From assembly GCF_001641755.2 (NCBI RefSeq), contig NZ_LRFG02000001.1:310001-374000 (forward strand): 64,000 nucleotides of DNA. The letters are read 5' to 3'. Source of the DNA: Microbulbifer flavimaris. Its GTDB lineage: Bacteria > Pseudomonadota > Gammaproteobacteria > Pseudomonadales > Cellvibrionaceae. Shown in pieces: positions 25,500 to 35,477 of the stretch. The notes beneath the pieces were generated by a model. That model saw only the letters and a program-made list of their open reading frames with translations, did not search any database and was not told the DNA's origin. The translations under genes and the position numbers were made by a program. Each line of letters begins with the position of its first letter. The first letter of the stretch is position 1.

Positions 25500-26972
25500 T
25501 CAGCGTGCGGCGGGTATCGCCTGTACCACCTTCAGGAAATACTCCCAGAAATTCCCCACGCTCTCGATATGCACCCGCTCCTCCGGCGAATGCGCGCGGC
25601 GGATGGTGGGGCCGAAGGAGACCATGTCCCAGTGAGGGTAGGGCTTGGCCAGCAGGCCGCACTCCAGGCCCGCGTGGATAACTTTCACTAACGGTTCCTC
25701 GCCGGTCATGGCTTTGTAGACATCCTTCATCATCTTCAATAGTGGCGAGTGAATGTTGGGTGTCCAGCCGGGGTAGGCATTGTCCAGTGACACCTTGGCA
25801 CCGGTCAGCTCAAAAGTGGCGGCGACATTCAGGCCGTGATCGTCCCGGGCGCTGTCGGACAGGCTGCGCACCAGGCACTGTATGCGTACCTGGTGCTGGC
25901 CGTCCACCAGCTCGGTAACGACGCGGGCCAGGTTGTTGGAGGTATCGGCGATGCCTTCCAGGTCGGTGCTCATGCGGGCGACGCCGTTGGGGCAGCAACG
26001 GATGGCATGAATCAGTTTCTGCTGGGTGGCCGGGTCCATCACGCCCTCGGGCCTGTCGGTCTCCTCGATGGTGATTTCCAGCTTGGCCTCGTTGTCCAGC
26101 TCCGCCTTGATGACGGCGGTTTCCTGCAGGACGATTTCCATCAGCCGCTCGGCGTGTTCAGCCGGCACTGTCACAGTGCTGAAAGACTCGCGCGGGATGG
26201 CGTTGCGCAGGCTGCCGCCGTCGAGGCTGGCAATGTGCAGGTCGGTGATTTCCCGCCGGGCAATGTCGATGATGCGATTGGCGATCTTGTTGGCGTTGCC
26301 GCGGCCCTTGTCGATGTCCAGGCCGGAGTGACCGCCGCGCAGGCCGCGCACGTTCAGTTTGAACGCCTTGTGGTCTGCCGGCATGCCGGTGGTGGAGTAG
26401 GGCAGGGTGACATTGATGTCCACGCCGCCGGCGCAACCCACGTAGAGTTCGCCCTCGTCTTCGGTATCGAGGTTCAGCAGCAATTCCGCTTCGAAATGGC
26501 CGGGCTGCAAGTGCTTGGCGCCGGTCATGCCGGCCTCCTCATCAACGGTCAGCAGTGCTTCCAGCGGCGGGTGCGGAATGTCGGTGCTCTCCAGCAGGGC
26601 GAGGATGGCGGCTACACCAATACCGTTGTCAGCGCCGAGTGTAGTGCCCTCGGCAGTGACCCACTCACCGTCGACGTAGGCCTTGATGGGATCTTTGCGA
26701 AAGTCGTGGTCGGTGTCGGCATTTTTTTGCGGCACCATGTCCACATGACTTTGCATGGCCAGCGTTTTCCGATCCTCCATGCCGGCGGTGGCAGGTTTCT
26801 TGATGATGACGTTGCCGATATGATCCAGCTTTACATCCAGGCCGCGCTCTTTGCAGAAATCGAGGATGTAAGCGACCACTTTTTCCTCGTGCTTGGACGG
26901 GCGGGGGATCTCGCACAGTTTGGCGAAATGCTTCCACAGCGGTGTTGGGTTGAGCTCGGCAATACTGGTCAT
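25500..26972 (-). CDS. pepD: Aminoacyl-histidine dipeptidase (M20 family)
   Basis: The 490-residue protein matches PepD/PepV-like cytosolic M20 dipeptidases. Metal-site motifs are SHVDMVPQK, GADNGIG and DEEAGMTGA. The late HAGLECGLLAKPYPHWDMVSFGPTIRRAHSPEERVHIES block carries the last metal His and a substrate-binding region. The enzyme cleaves unspecific Xaa-His and related dipeptides such as carnosine. Single gene on the minus strand. Confidence 0.93.
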   Translation of the reverse strand: MTSIAELNPTPLWKHFAKLCEIPRPSKHEEKVVAYILDFCKERGLDVKLDHIGNVIIKKPATAGMEDRKTLAMQSHVDMVPQKNADTDHDFRKDPIKAYVDGEWVTAEGTTLGADNGIGVAAILALLESTDIPHPPLEALLTVDEEAGMTGAKHLQPGHFEAELLLNLDTEDEGELYVGCAGGVDINVTLPYSTTGMPADHKAFKLNVRGLRGGHSGLDIDKGRGNANKIANRIIDIARREITDLHIASLDGGSLRNAIPRESFSTVTVPAEHAERLMEIVLQETAVIKAELDNEAKLEITIEETDRPEGVMDPATQQKLIHAIRCCPNGVARMSTDLEGIADTSNNLARVVTELVDGQHQVRIQCLVRSLSDSARDDHGLNVAATFELTGAKVSLDNAYPGWTPNIHSPLLKMMKDVYKAMTGEEPLVKVIHAGLECGLLAKPYPHWDMVSFGPTIRRAHSPEERVHIESVGNFWEYFLKVVQAIPAAR

Positions 26973-27090
26973 TTCTGGACCCCTTGTATTTGTTGCTGGC
27001 TATTGTCTCTAGCAGTATTTCTTTTGGAAATTGCGATTACTGCCCGACTGATTGTGCCGGTCGGGCAGTCGCTGCCGGAGTCCAGAGTGA

Positions 27091-27117
27091 CTGGATTCCG
27101 GCCTTCGCCGGAATGAC
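27091..27117. repeat. REP-like palindrome (TTCCGGC..GCCGGAA type)
   Basis: The centre ATTCCGGCCTTCGCCGGAAT forms a short stem with a CTTC-type loop, flanked by CTGG and GACG. The same motif is familiar as an intergenic repeat in many proteobacterial genomes. It sits between the RNase II 3' end and the pepD promoter region. Confidence 0.7.
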
Positions 27118-27167
27118 GAAAGAAGGTGTTGGCGGGCACTGGCTTGCGCCAACCCGCACTCGATAGA

Positions 27168-29117
27168 TTATTCAGCCGATGCGGTTTCGACCAGATCCAA
27201 TGCGATGCGGCGCTTGTCCACGTCCACGTTGCTCACCTTGACGCTGACCGGCTGCTCCAGTCGGAAAGTCTGGCTCTTGTGGGTGATGGTCAGGTGTTTG
27301 CCGTCGAATTCCGGCGGGTTCTTTTTGTCGCCGTTCATGCGCACGAAGCCGTCGATGCCGTTATCGTCGAGGCGTACACCGATGCCTGCACCGTTGACCT
27401 GGGTCACTTTACCGGTGAACTGCTGGCCAACTTTGTCCTGCATAAACTGGCAGTAGAGCCATTGCTCGAGGGCACGGTTGGCCTGGCGACCAGAGATCAG
27501 GCTTTGCTGAAGGGCCTCAACCTGAGTGTCTTCCAGTGGCGGCAGCTGCTCGTCCTCGGCGGCGGCACGCAGCACGCGGTGGTTGTGCAGGTCGTTGTAC
27601 TTGCGGATCGGTGAGGTAATGGTGGCGTAGCTGTCCAGCCCCAGACCCAGGTGGGGGCCGGGGGCGTTGGCGAACTGGCCCGGGCGCAGCATGCGCTTGA
27701 GCACCGCCAGCAGGTTCTGCATCTGCGGTTCGTCGTGGGTTTCGAGGTATTTCACCAGTGCAAGGTAGTTGTCCAGCTGGTGCAGGTCCTTCTCCGCGTG
27801 TTCCGGCAGGAATTCCTTCAGCAGGCTCTTCACCTCGCCCATGCGCTCGTCGCGGAAACCCAGGTGCACGGAGAAACATCCTTTTTCCAGTTCGGCCAGC
27901 TTCCGGCCCATGGAAATATTGGCGGCCAGCATGGCCTCCTCCACGATGCGCTGGGCGGCGTTGCGCTCCAGCTTCTCGATGCGGGCAATCTTGCGCTGCT
28001 CGTTGAGGTAAATCGCGTAGTCGGGGCGATCTTCCATCATCAGTGAATGGCTGGCACGGAAGGCGGTACGCGCCTTGGCCATGGCAGACAGGTTACGCAG
28101 GCTCTCGTGCTGCTCTGCCGGCACGGCGCTCTCGTCGCCTTCGAGCAACCTGGCCACCTGCTTGTAGCTGAGCTTATGCTGGGAGCGGATGGCAGCGAAC
28201 TCGTAACTGCTGTCGCCGAGGCTGCCGTCGCTGTTGACGTCAACGTGCAGCACCAGAACCGGACGCAACTCCTCAGGCAGCAGGGAGAACTGATGCTCAC
28301 ACAGATCCCGGGGCAGCATGGGCAGGGTTTCGCCAGGGAGGTACTGGCTGTGGGCGCGGTTGAAAGCTTCTTTGTCCAGCGGGCTGCCCGGCTCGATCAG
28401 GCTGGAGGGATCGGCGACGGCGATATGCAGGGTCCAGCCACCATCGCGTGCGGTTACTGCCAGGGCGTCATCCATGTCGCGAGTGGATTCGGCGTCGATG
28501 GTCACAAAACCGAGGCCGGAGAGATCCTGTCGCTGGCTCACCACGGATTCCAGTTTGCCCTGGATTTCCTCCGCTTGTTTGAGCGCGTTTTTTGCAAAAG
28601 TTTCCGGCAGCCGGTGCTGGGCAACCACATAGGCGTGCTCGATGCCCGGCATATCGGGCTTGCCGATCACGGTCTCGACCTTCGCCTGGGAGCGGCCGTC
28701 CTTGAAGGGATGGCGGTTGATGGTGCAGGCGATGAAGTCGCCGGGCTGGGCCTTGCCGCGGGCGCGGGGTGGCAGGAAGATCCAGCGGGTAAAGCCGGGC
28801 ATGCTCGGCTGTACGAAGTGGCCCTGGCCGCGCTGTACATACTGACCCACCAGGTACTGCAGTTCGGTTTCCTGCAGTACGTCCAGTTCGGCAGACAGTT
28901 TGCCTTTCTCTTCCTCATTGAGGCTCACCCGCACCCGGTCGCCGGGGAAGACGCGTTCCATCTCCGAAGGGGGCAGAAACGCCTCGCGACCGTCGTCCAG
29001 GGTGACAAAGCCGAATTTGCCGTTGCTGCCGCGCACCCGGCCCTCGGCAAATTCCTTGGTGGAGCGGATGTCGGTCTTCAATTGGGAGAGTTGCTTGAGG
29101 GCGTCGGCATTCAGCAT
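27168..29117 (-). CDS. rnb: Exoribonuclease II
   Basis: The 649-residue protein has N-terminal cold-shock/OB domains, the RNB catalytic domain and a C-terminal S1 domain (about 560-640). The active-site aspartates lie at 208, 214, 216 and 217 in IDAESTRDMDDALAV, with spacing identical to E. coli RNase II (201, 207, 209, 210). It degrades single-stranded RNA 3' to 5'. The start MLNADALKQLSQLK agrees with family N-termini. It is divergent from the leucine dehydrogenase gene across a 311-base interval. Confidence 0.92.
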   Translation of the reverse strand: MLNADALKQLSQLKTDIRSTKEFAEGRVRGSNGKFGFVTLDDGREAFLPPSEMERVFPGDRVRVSLNEEEKGKLSAELDVLQETELQYLVGQYVQRGQGHFVQPSMPGFTRWIFLPPRARGKAQPGDFIACTINRHPFKDGRSQAKVETVIGKPDMPGIEHAYVVAQHRLPETFAKNALKQAEEIQGKLESVVSQRQDLSGLGFVTIDAESTRDMDDALAVTARDGGWTLHIAVADPSSLIEPGSPLDKEAFNRAHSQYLPGETLPMLPRDLCEHQFSLLPEELRPVLVLHVDVNSDGSLGDSSYEFAAIRSQHKLSYKQVARLLEGDESAVPAEQHESLRNLSAMAKARTAFRASHSLMMEDRPDYAIYLNEQRKIARIEKLERNAAQRIVEEAMLAANISMGRKLAELEKGCFSVHLGFRDERMGEVKSLLKEFLPEHAEKDLHQLDNYLALVKYLETHDEPQMQNLLAVLKRMLRPGQFANAPGPHLGLGLDSYATITSPIRKYNDLHNHRVLRAAAEDEQLPPLEDTQVEALQQSLISGRQANRALEQWLYCQFMQDKVGQQFTGKVTQVNGAGIGVRLDDNGIDGFVRMNGDKKNPPEFDGKHLTITHKSQTFRLEQPVSVKVSNVDVDKRRIALDLVETASAE

Positions 29118-29309
29118 TGCGAATTCTCTGCGGGTGATCTGGGGTCATTAATGGGCGCGGATTCTACCAGACCCTTGCGGTGGGACCAGTGACAGCGGGA
29201 GCTCAGCTCGCGCGGAGTGTGACCAGTCGGGCATCCTTGTTTCTATGTGACCCCTCATCCTAATAAATAGTTGATGGCGTGATGATTTCGCTCGTCTTTC
29301 GTCGGATTG

Positions 29310-29350
29310 TGCAAAATTTGCAAACTCTATATCCCGGCACTGGATATAAT
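29310..29350 (+). promoter_or_regulatory. Dyad TGCAAAATTTGCA and -10 TATAAT upstream of ldh
   Basis: A perfect 13-base palindrome (29310-29322) lies 22 bases before a consensus TATAAT (29345-29350). There is no good -35 at the right spacing, so the dyad may bind an activator (Lrp-like is plausible for an amino-acid catabolic gene). The rest of the 29118-29428 interval shows nothing else. Confidence 0.4.
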
Positions 29351-29428
29351 CTTATCTTCCGATAAAAACAGAAAACGGGCTGTGGTTGTTCCCCAGCTGT
29401 AGAACCGGTCTCCGGAAAGGAACACAAA

Positions 29429-30520
29429 ATGAGTATTTTTTCCCATCCCGCCTATGACAAGCACGAACAGGTTGCTTTCTACCAGGATGCCAAAAGCGGC
29501 CTGAAGGCGATTATTGCGGTGCACAACACCAATTTGGGACCCTCATTGGGCGGCTGCCGCATGTGGCCTTACGCTGATGACGGCGAGGCCCTCAATGACG
29601 TGCTGCGCCTTTCCCGCGGTATGACCTACAAATCCGCCATGGCCGGCCTGAAGCTGGGCGGCGGCAAGGCGGTGATTATTGGCGATCCGCGCAAAGACAA
29701 GTCCCCGGAATTACTGCGCGCCATGGGTGACTTCATCAACACCCTGGGCGGCCGCTACATCACGGCGGAGGACTCCGGCACCAGCGTGGAAGACATGCAC
29801 GTGATTGGCGAGCGCACCCAGTTCGTCTCCGGTGTAATCGAGGGTTCGGAGCACGGTGGTGATCCGTCCCCGTCCACCGCCTACGGCGTGTTTGTCGGCC
29901 TCAAGGCCGCGGCTGCGCACCGCTGGGGCAAGACTGACCTGAGTGGTCTCAAGGTCTCCATACAGGGTGTGGGCAATGTGGGCTTCCGCCTGGCCAAGCT
30001 GCTGAAAGAGGCGGGTGCCGAGCTGTACGTGACCGATATCTTCCAGGACAACATTGATCGCGCTGTGAATCAGCTGGGCGCCACTGCCGTGGGCGCTGAG
30101 GAGATCTTCGATCTGGACGTGGACCTGTTTGCGCCCTGCGCCATGGGTGCGATCCTGAACGATGACACCATCGCTCGCCTGAAAGTGGGCGCCATTGCCG
30201 GTGCTGCCAACAACCAGCTGGCAGAAGAGCGCCATGCAGAAGTGCTGCGCGAAAAGGGAATCCTGTACGCCCCGGATTACGTGATCAATGCCGGCGGCAT
30301 TATCGACGTCTATTACCAGCAGCAGGGCATCCGTGAGCCGGGCAAGAGCTACGACCCGGCACAGGTGAAAGAGCACATCGATACCATCGGCAGCACCATG
30401 CAGGAAGTTTTCCAGCGGGCCGATGAGTCCGGTGAAACCACCGCACATGTGGCGGATCGTGTGGCCGAAGAGCGCTTTGGCCATGAAGACACCTTGAAGA
30501 ACGATACGGCGGCAGCCTGA
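29429..30520 (+). CDS. ldh: Leucine dehydrogenase (Glu/Leu/Phe/Val DH family)
   Basis: The 363-residue protein deaminates branched-chain amino acids to 2-oxo acids with NAD+. The two active-site lysines fall at the same numbers as in Bacillus LeuDH, Lys68 and Lys80 ([20 protein letters not shown]). The Rossmann motif [15 protein letters not shown] follows at about residues 178-192. The start is preceded by GGAAAGG at proper distance. Valine or phenylalanine could also be substrates. A terminator closes the unit downstream. Confidence 0.9.
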   Translation: MSIFSHPAYDKHEQVAFYQDAKSGLKAIIAVHNTNLGPSLGGCRMWPYADDGEALNDVLRLSRGMTYKSAMAGLKLGGGKAVIIGDPRKDKSPELLRAMGDFINTLGGRYITAEDSGTSVEDMHVIGERTQFVSGVIEGSEHGGDPSPSTAYGVFVGLKAAAAHRWGKTDLSGLKVSIQGVGNVGFRLAKLLKEAGAELYVTDIFQDNIDRAVNQLGATAVGAEEIFDLDVDLFAPCAMGAILNDDTIARLKVGAIAGAANNQLAEERHAEVLREKGILYAPDYVINAGGIIDVYYQQQGIREPGKSYDPAQVKEHIDTIGSTMQEVFQRADESGETTAHVADRVAEERFGHEDTLKNDTAAA

Positions 30521-30845
30521 TCGGTTCGCGGGCGGTCGCTGCAAGGCGGCCGGCCGCTACGGGTTTTCTCCCGGTGACGAGTGCATCGTCGCGATTCTCG
30601 TGAGGTATATGCTTGGGCGCTTTGGCGCCCATTTTTTGTCTCAACTCCCTGCGTGCCGCCATTTCCCGCCGGGCGCATTCCCTCCCGTCCGCTATACCGC
30701 TCTTCTACACTTAGCCGGCAGTTGCGATCGCCTGTAATTCCTGAATGACGGTGGCTGGCTGCTGCAATACAGGTCTACGTATTGCTGGTTTACTGGTGAT
30801 CGCTCTCGAGTCGGCTTTTTCATTTAGCAAATTCCGGGTAACGAC
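30521..30845 (+). other. 325-base interval with ldh terminator
   Basis: Apart from the intrinsic terminator at 30615-30637 I see no gene. The segment just before the M16 peptidase start is AT-richer (30790-30845) and presumably holds its promoter, but no convincing hexamer pair is visible. Confidence 0.4.
30615..30637 (+). terminator. Intrinsic terminator of ldh
   Basis: GGGCGC-TTTG-GCGCCC stem-loop followed by ATTTTTT. Confidence 0.8.
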
Positions 30846-33668
30846 ATGGCAAAACCCTCCGTCCTGTCTTCTGTTGCACTCCTTTGTGCAATGCTTGTGG
30901 GCTGTGGTGGCGAGCGCAACGGAGAGGAGACCCACCGGGCGCTGACCGTGGACCGTGAGGCGGCGGCCAGCAGCAAGGCGGCTGCCACCAGTGGTGAGGC
31001 GTTTGTGGAGGCGCCGGAGATTGAAATCCCTTTCCACAAGGAGCGTCTGGATAACGGCCTTACTGTCATCGTGCACGAGGATTCCAAAGCGCCGGTGGTG
31101 GCCATCAACATCTGGTACAAGGTGGGCTCCAAGGACGAGCAGCCCGGCAAGACCGGCTTTGCGCACCTGTTTGAGCACCTGATGTTCAACGGCACGGAAA
31201 ACTATCCCGGCGAGTATTTCGAGCCTTTCCAGCGTTCCGGTGCCACCGACATGAACGGCACCACCAACAGCGATCGCACCAACTATTTCGAGACCGTCCC
31301 CAAGGGGGCCGTCGACATGGCCCTGTGGATGGAGTCGGACCGCATGGGGCACTTCAGTGGTGCCATCACCCAGGAAGTGCTGGACGAGCAGCGCGGTGTG
31401 GTGAAGAACGAAAAGCGCCAGGGAGAAAATGCGCCCTACGGCAAAGCCTTTGAAACCATCGCCCGCAGTACGTTTCCGCCCCACCACCCGTATTCCTGGA
31501 CCACCATCGGCTCCATGGAAGACCTGGATAACGCCAGTCTGGAGGATGTGAAGCAGTGGTTTGCCGACTACTACCAGCCGGCCAACGCCATTCTCGTCAT
31601 CGCCGGTGATATCACGGTGAATGAAGCCATGGCACTGGCGCGGAAATACTTCGGTGATATTCCCAGCACCAGCGTGCCGCCGCGAGTGCAGAACTGGGAA
31701 ATTCCCATGCATATCAACAAGCGGGAGGTGATGACCGACCAGGTGCCGCAGACGCGGATCTACAGGGTGTGGAATGTGTCCGCCATCGGTAGCGACGAGG
31801 AGAACGCGCTGGACCTGATGACATCGCTGTTGGCCAACCGCAAGAACTCCCTGCTTTACCGACGCCTGGTTCGCGATGAGCAGGTGGCCACCAGTGTCAG
31901 CGCTTTTTACTACGGGCGGCAGCTGGCAGGGCAGATCATCCTGATGGTGGATGTGAAACCGGGAGTACCACTGGAGAAAGTCGAGACACTGCTTGACGAA
32001 GAGCTGCGTGAGTTTGCGCGACAGGGTGTCAGCGCCGAGGAACTGAAACGTATTAAGCAGAGCGAGTTCGCCAGCCTGGTCAAGGGTCTGGAAAAGGTCG
32101 GCGGTTTCGGGGGCAAGACCGATATCCTGGCCCGCTCCGAGTTTTATTACGGTGACCCGGGCGCACTGCTGGCGGGCCTGGATGAGTATGCCAGGGTTTC
32201 CGCTGCCGAGGTGCAGGACGTGGCCAAGCGTTGGCTCACCGAGGACAGCTATACCCTGGTCATCAAGCCCGAAGAAAAGTTTGCCGCCGCGCAGGAGGGG
32301 GCCGACCGCAGCCAGTTGCCGCCGGTGGATAAAACGGTGGAGCTGGAATTGCCGAAGCAGCAGGAATTTACGCTAAAAAACGGCCTGCGCGTCGTGCTGG
32401 CGGAACGCCACGATACCCCGGCAGTTTTCCTTAACCTGCAGTTCCGCAGTGGTGCTGCAGCGGATGGGGACCAGCCGGGGCTTGCGTCGATCACCGCGCG
32501 GATGTTGAGCGAGGGGGCCGGCGACTACGACAGCCTGGAGTTCAGTTCCCGCCAGGAAGAACTGGGGGCGACGATCAGTGCCGGCAGCGGGCTGGACTAC
32601 AACACCATCGGCCTGAGCGCCCTGACCACACAGCTGAAGCCGTCACTGGAACTGTTTGCCGATGTGGTCATGCGCCCCCGTTTCCCCGAGGAGGATCTGG
32701 CGCGGGTGAAATCCAATCGTATTGACGGCATCGCACAGGAGAAGGCACGTCCCCAGGGGCTGGCCCTGCGGGAACTGCCGCCGCTGCTGTTCGGAGAGGA
32801 TCACCCCTACGGCTCTCCACTGACCGGCTCCGGTACCGTAGAGGGGGTTAAATCGATCAGCCGGGATGACCTGGTGACTTTTCACGAAGCCTGGGTGCGG
32901 CCTGATAACGCTACCCTGGCGGTGGTCGGGGATGTGACTCGCGAGCAACTGGAGCCGATGCTGAACGACGTCATTGGCGACTGGCGCGCGCCCGAGGAAC
33001 CGCTGGCGAAAATCGACCTGCCAGCCGTGGAGCGCCCGGAAAAGCCGCGCATTTTCCTCCTCGACCGGCCCGGCGCGGAGCAGAGTTTCATCCTGGCCGG
33101 ATTAATCCTGCCTCCCTGGCAGAAAGAGGGCGCCGAGGCCTTCGATGCCATGGCATCGGTCATCGCCGGCAAATTTACATCCCGGGTCAACATGAACCTG
33201 CGGGAAGACAAGCACTGGTCCTACGGCGCGCAGGCGATGACGCTCGATACGGAGGGCAACCGGCCCTATTTGCTGTTCGCGCCGGTACAGACCGACAAGA
33301 CAGGCGCAGCCCTGCAGGAGCTGTTGAAGGAATACCGGGATTTCCTGGGGGAGCGCCCCATCACGGAAGAGGAACTATCGGATTACCGGGACGACGAAGT
33401 GCTGAAACAAAGCGCTGCGTTCCAGACCAAGGGACAGCTGCTCTCCATGATTAACTGGCAGCTGGAGAAAGGCCTGTCACCGGATTACATTGCCGGCTAC
33501 CCGCAGAGGGTGGCGGCTCTGAACGAAGAGCAGGTCATGGCGGCGGCCAGGGAGTTCCTCGCACCGGGGCAGTTTACCTGGGTGGTTGTGGGAGATCTCG
33601 ACAAAATCCGCCCGGAAATCGAGGCTCTGGACGTCGGCCCAGTGCAGGTACTCGATCATGAACTGTGA
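30846..33668 (+). CDS. M16 zinc metallopeptidase lipoprotein (pitrilysin/insulinase family)
   Basis: The 940-residue protein has a lipoprotein signal (lipobox LVGC, Cys20) and two M16 halves. The first half is catalytic: the inverted zinc motif HLFEH has His107, Glu110 and His111, and a distal Glu is in EVLDEQRGVVKNEKR. The second half (from about residue 510) has the same fold but lacks the zinc motif, as usual for these paired enzymes. It should degrade peptides in a closed chamber in the periplasm or at the cell surface. Monocistronic. Confidence 0.9.
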   Translation: MAKPSVLSSVALLCAMLVGCGGERNGEETHRALTVDREAAASSKAAATSGEAFVEAPEIEIPFHKERLDNGLTVIVHEDSKAPVVAINIWYKVGSKDEQPGKTGFAHLFEHLMFNGTENYPGEYFEPFQRSGATDMNGTTNSDRTNYFETVPKGAVDMALWMESDRMGHFSGAITQEVLDEQRGVVKNEKRQGENAPYGKAFETIARSTFPPHHPYSWTTIGSMEDLDNASLEDVKQWFADYYQPANAILVIAGDITVNEAMALARKYFGDIPSTSVPPRVQNWEIPMHINKREVMTDQVPQTRIYRVWNVSAIGSDEENALDLMTSLLANRKNSLLYRRLVRDEQVATSVSAFYYGRQLAGQIILMVDVKPGVPLEKVETLLDEELREFARQGVSAEELKRIKQSEFASLVKGLEKVGGFGGKTDILARSEFYYGDPGALLAGLDEYARVSAAEVQDVAKRWLTEDSYTLVIKPEEKFAAAQEGADRSQLPPVDKTVELELPKQQEFTLKNGLRVVLAERHDTPAVFLNLQFRSGAAADGDQPGLASITARMLSEGAGDYDSLEFSSRQEELGATISAGSGLDYNTIGLSALTTQLKPSLELFADVVMRPRFPEEDLARVKSNRIDGIAQEKARPQGLALRELPPLLFGEDHPYGSPLTGSGTVEGVKSISRDDLVTFHEAWVRPDNATLAVVGDVTREQLEPMLNDVIGDWRAPEEPLAKIDLPAVERPEKPRIFLLDRPGAEQSFILAGLILPPWQKEGAEAFDAMASVIAGKFTSRVNMNLREDKHWSYGAQAMTLDTEGNRPYLLFAPVQTDKTGAALQELLKEYRDFLGERPITEEELSDYRDDEVLKQSAAFQTKGQLLSMINWQLEKGLSPDYIAGYPQRVAALNEEQVMAAAREFLAPGQFTWVVVGDLDKIRPEIEALDVGPVQVLDHEL

Positions 33669-34112
33669 GTAGAGCCCGGGCGTACATAAAAGCAGTGAAG
33701 ATCATTCGGACTGTGGCGGGGTAATCTACTCATACGAGTATTGCCGGCGATGCACTGGTAATCTGGCGCGTAGCCATTAGGCTAGGTGCTGGAGCTGCAC
33801 AAGATCCCACGTCAGCATTCGCCCTCGCCATTGCTTTGGGCCATTGTCTCGGGTCATTGCCGTGCCGGCGGAGAGCCTGTCAGTCTTCCCGCTGGTGGCG
33901 CATTGGCGCGATGACAATTGTGATAATAATGCAGTTATCCAGCGTTTTTTCAGTAGCCCCCGGCTTGGACGGTTGAGCTCTCAACGGCAATCGGAATAGT
34001 AGGTGTGGGGCGCATTCCTGTTGTGCATGGGGTCCCACTGGACTCCTGCACGGTCATTCATTCGGTCCCACAGCCCCGGCATGTGGACTGCACAATAAAA
34101 AGGTGACCCCTC
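33669..34112. other. 444-base gene-free interval
   Basis: No ORF here shows coding character; a minus-strand frame reaching in from 34475 is the shadow of rimK. I see no clear terminator. An AT-rich patch at 33915-33935 (GTGATAATAAT) may hold a promoter, but no -35 at good spacing is present. A weak ribosome-binding site (AAGGTGA) precedes rimK. Confidence 0.4.
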
Positions 34113-35327
34113 ATGAAGCTCGCGATCCTCTCCAGAAGCCCCGACTGTTACAGCACACAGCGTCTGACGGAAGCGGCCCGTCACCGTGGGCACGATGCGG
34201 AGGTGCTCGATACCATCAAATTTGCCATCGACCTGGAGCGAGGCGCACCCGATCTCTACTATCGGCAAAAACAGATTGAGGATTTTGATGCCGTGTTGCC
34301 GCGAATCGGTGCCTCGATCACCTATTACGGCACGGCGGTGGTGCGCCAGTTTCAGGAGATGGACGTTTTCTGTGCCAATACTGCCCATGGCATCAATAAT
34401 TCCCGTGACAAATTGCGCAGCCTTCAGCTGCTGAGTCGGCACCATATCGGTATCCCACGAACCACATTCGTCCACAGCAAGCGGGACGTATTGCCCGCCA
34501 TCGAGCGGGTCGGCGGTGCACCCGTGGTGATCAAGCTCATCGAGGGGACACAGGGTATCGGTGTGCTATTGGCAGAGACCGTAAAGCAGGCAGAGGCCAT
34601 CATCGAGCTGCTGCAGAGCCAGAAACAGAATGTCCTCATCCAAAAATTTGTGGCGGAGAGCAAAGGAAGGGATATTCGCGCTTTTGTGGTGGGTGATCGC
34701 GTAGTCGCCGCCATGCGCCGTGTCGCCCAGGGCCAGGAGTTCCGCAGCAACGTCCACCGCGGCGGTATTGCGGAGCGTGTCGAGTTGCCGCCGGAATATG
34801 TCGAGACCGCGGTGCGCGCGACCCAGATCATGGGGCTCCAGGTGGCCGGCGTGGACATGCTGGAGAGCAACAGCGGCCCACAGATCATGGAGGTTAACTC
34901 CTCGCCGGGCCTCGAGGGTATTGAAACCTGTACCGGGCTCGATGTCGCCGGCGCGGTGATCGAATACATTGCGGCACAGGTGGACTTCCCCGAGATCGAC
35001 GTGCGCCAGCGATTGACGGTGAGCAAGGGCTACGGGGTCAGCGAGATCTATATTCCGGAGGGGGCGAAATTCGTCGGCAAAACCATCCGCGAGACCCAGC
35101 TCTACGAGCACGATATCAACGTACTTACCCTCTATCGGGGCGCCAAGGTCATACCAAACCCCAAGCCCGAGCGGGAACTGGAGGCGAATGACAAGTTGCT
35201 GTGCTTTGGCAAGCTGGAGGCCATGCGGGGCATGGTGCCTGCCAAGACCCGTCGTCGCCGCCGGCCGGATATCTCCGACCTGCCGGCCGATGTGGTGCAT
35301 GCCGGTGAGACCGAGACATCAGATTGA
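34113..35327 (+). CDS. rimK: RimK-type glutamate ligase fused to an RCK_C (TrkA-C) domain
   Basis: Residues 1-290 align by eye with E. coli RimK (MKLAILSRSPDCYSTQRL, LPRIGASITYYGTAVVRQF, GAPVVIKLIEGTQGIGVLLAET, EFRSNVHRGG, QIMEVNSSPGLEGIE), an ATP-grasp enzyme adding glutamates to the C-terminus of ribosomal protein S6. E. coli RimK ends near there. This protein continues for about 110 residues. VSEIYIPEGAKFVGKTIRET through LLCFGKLEAMRGM (about 308-372) has the pattern of an RCK_C/TrkA-C ligand-binding domain, followed by a basic RRRRRP tail. The extra domain may sense a small ligand. An MscS-type channel gene follows 150 bases downstream. Confidence 0.85.
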   Translation: MKLAILSRSPDCYSTQRLTEAARHRGHDAEVLDTIKFAIDLERGAPDLYYRQKQIEDFDAVLPRIGASITYYGTAVVRQFQEMDVFCANTAHGINNSRDKLRSLQLLSRHHIGIPRTTFVHSKRDVLPAIERVGGAPVVIKLIEGTQGIGVLLAETVKQAEAIIELLQSQKQNVLIQKFVAESKGRDIRAFVVGDRVVAAMRRVAQGQEFRSNVHRGGIAERVELPPEYVETAVRATQIMGLQVAGVDMLESNSGPQIMEVNSSPGLEGIETCTGLDVAGAVIEYIAAQVDFPEIDVRQRLTVSKGYGVSEIYIPEGAKFVGKTIRETQLYEHDINVLTLYRGAKVIPNPKPERELEANDKLLCFGKLEAMRGMVPAKTRRRRRPDISDLPADVVHAGETETSD

Positions 35328-35477
35328 GCGTGTCTTGAAGCATCCCGTCCGCAACCACCGCCCGGATATCGGGTTGAGAGGCCTGATTGAGAGGGGGCGG
35401 CTATTCGATTGATATTTCGCGGCGGTTACAGGTCGGCTCGCGCTTGGGCGAGTCGATTCGCTTTGCTGGACGAGTAG

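Noticed and set aside
33981-34475. Minus-strand frame upstream of and into rimK
   Set aside because: Most of it overlaps the well-supported RimK frame; the part in the gap has no motif or start signal.
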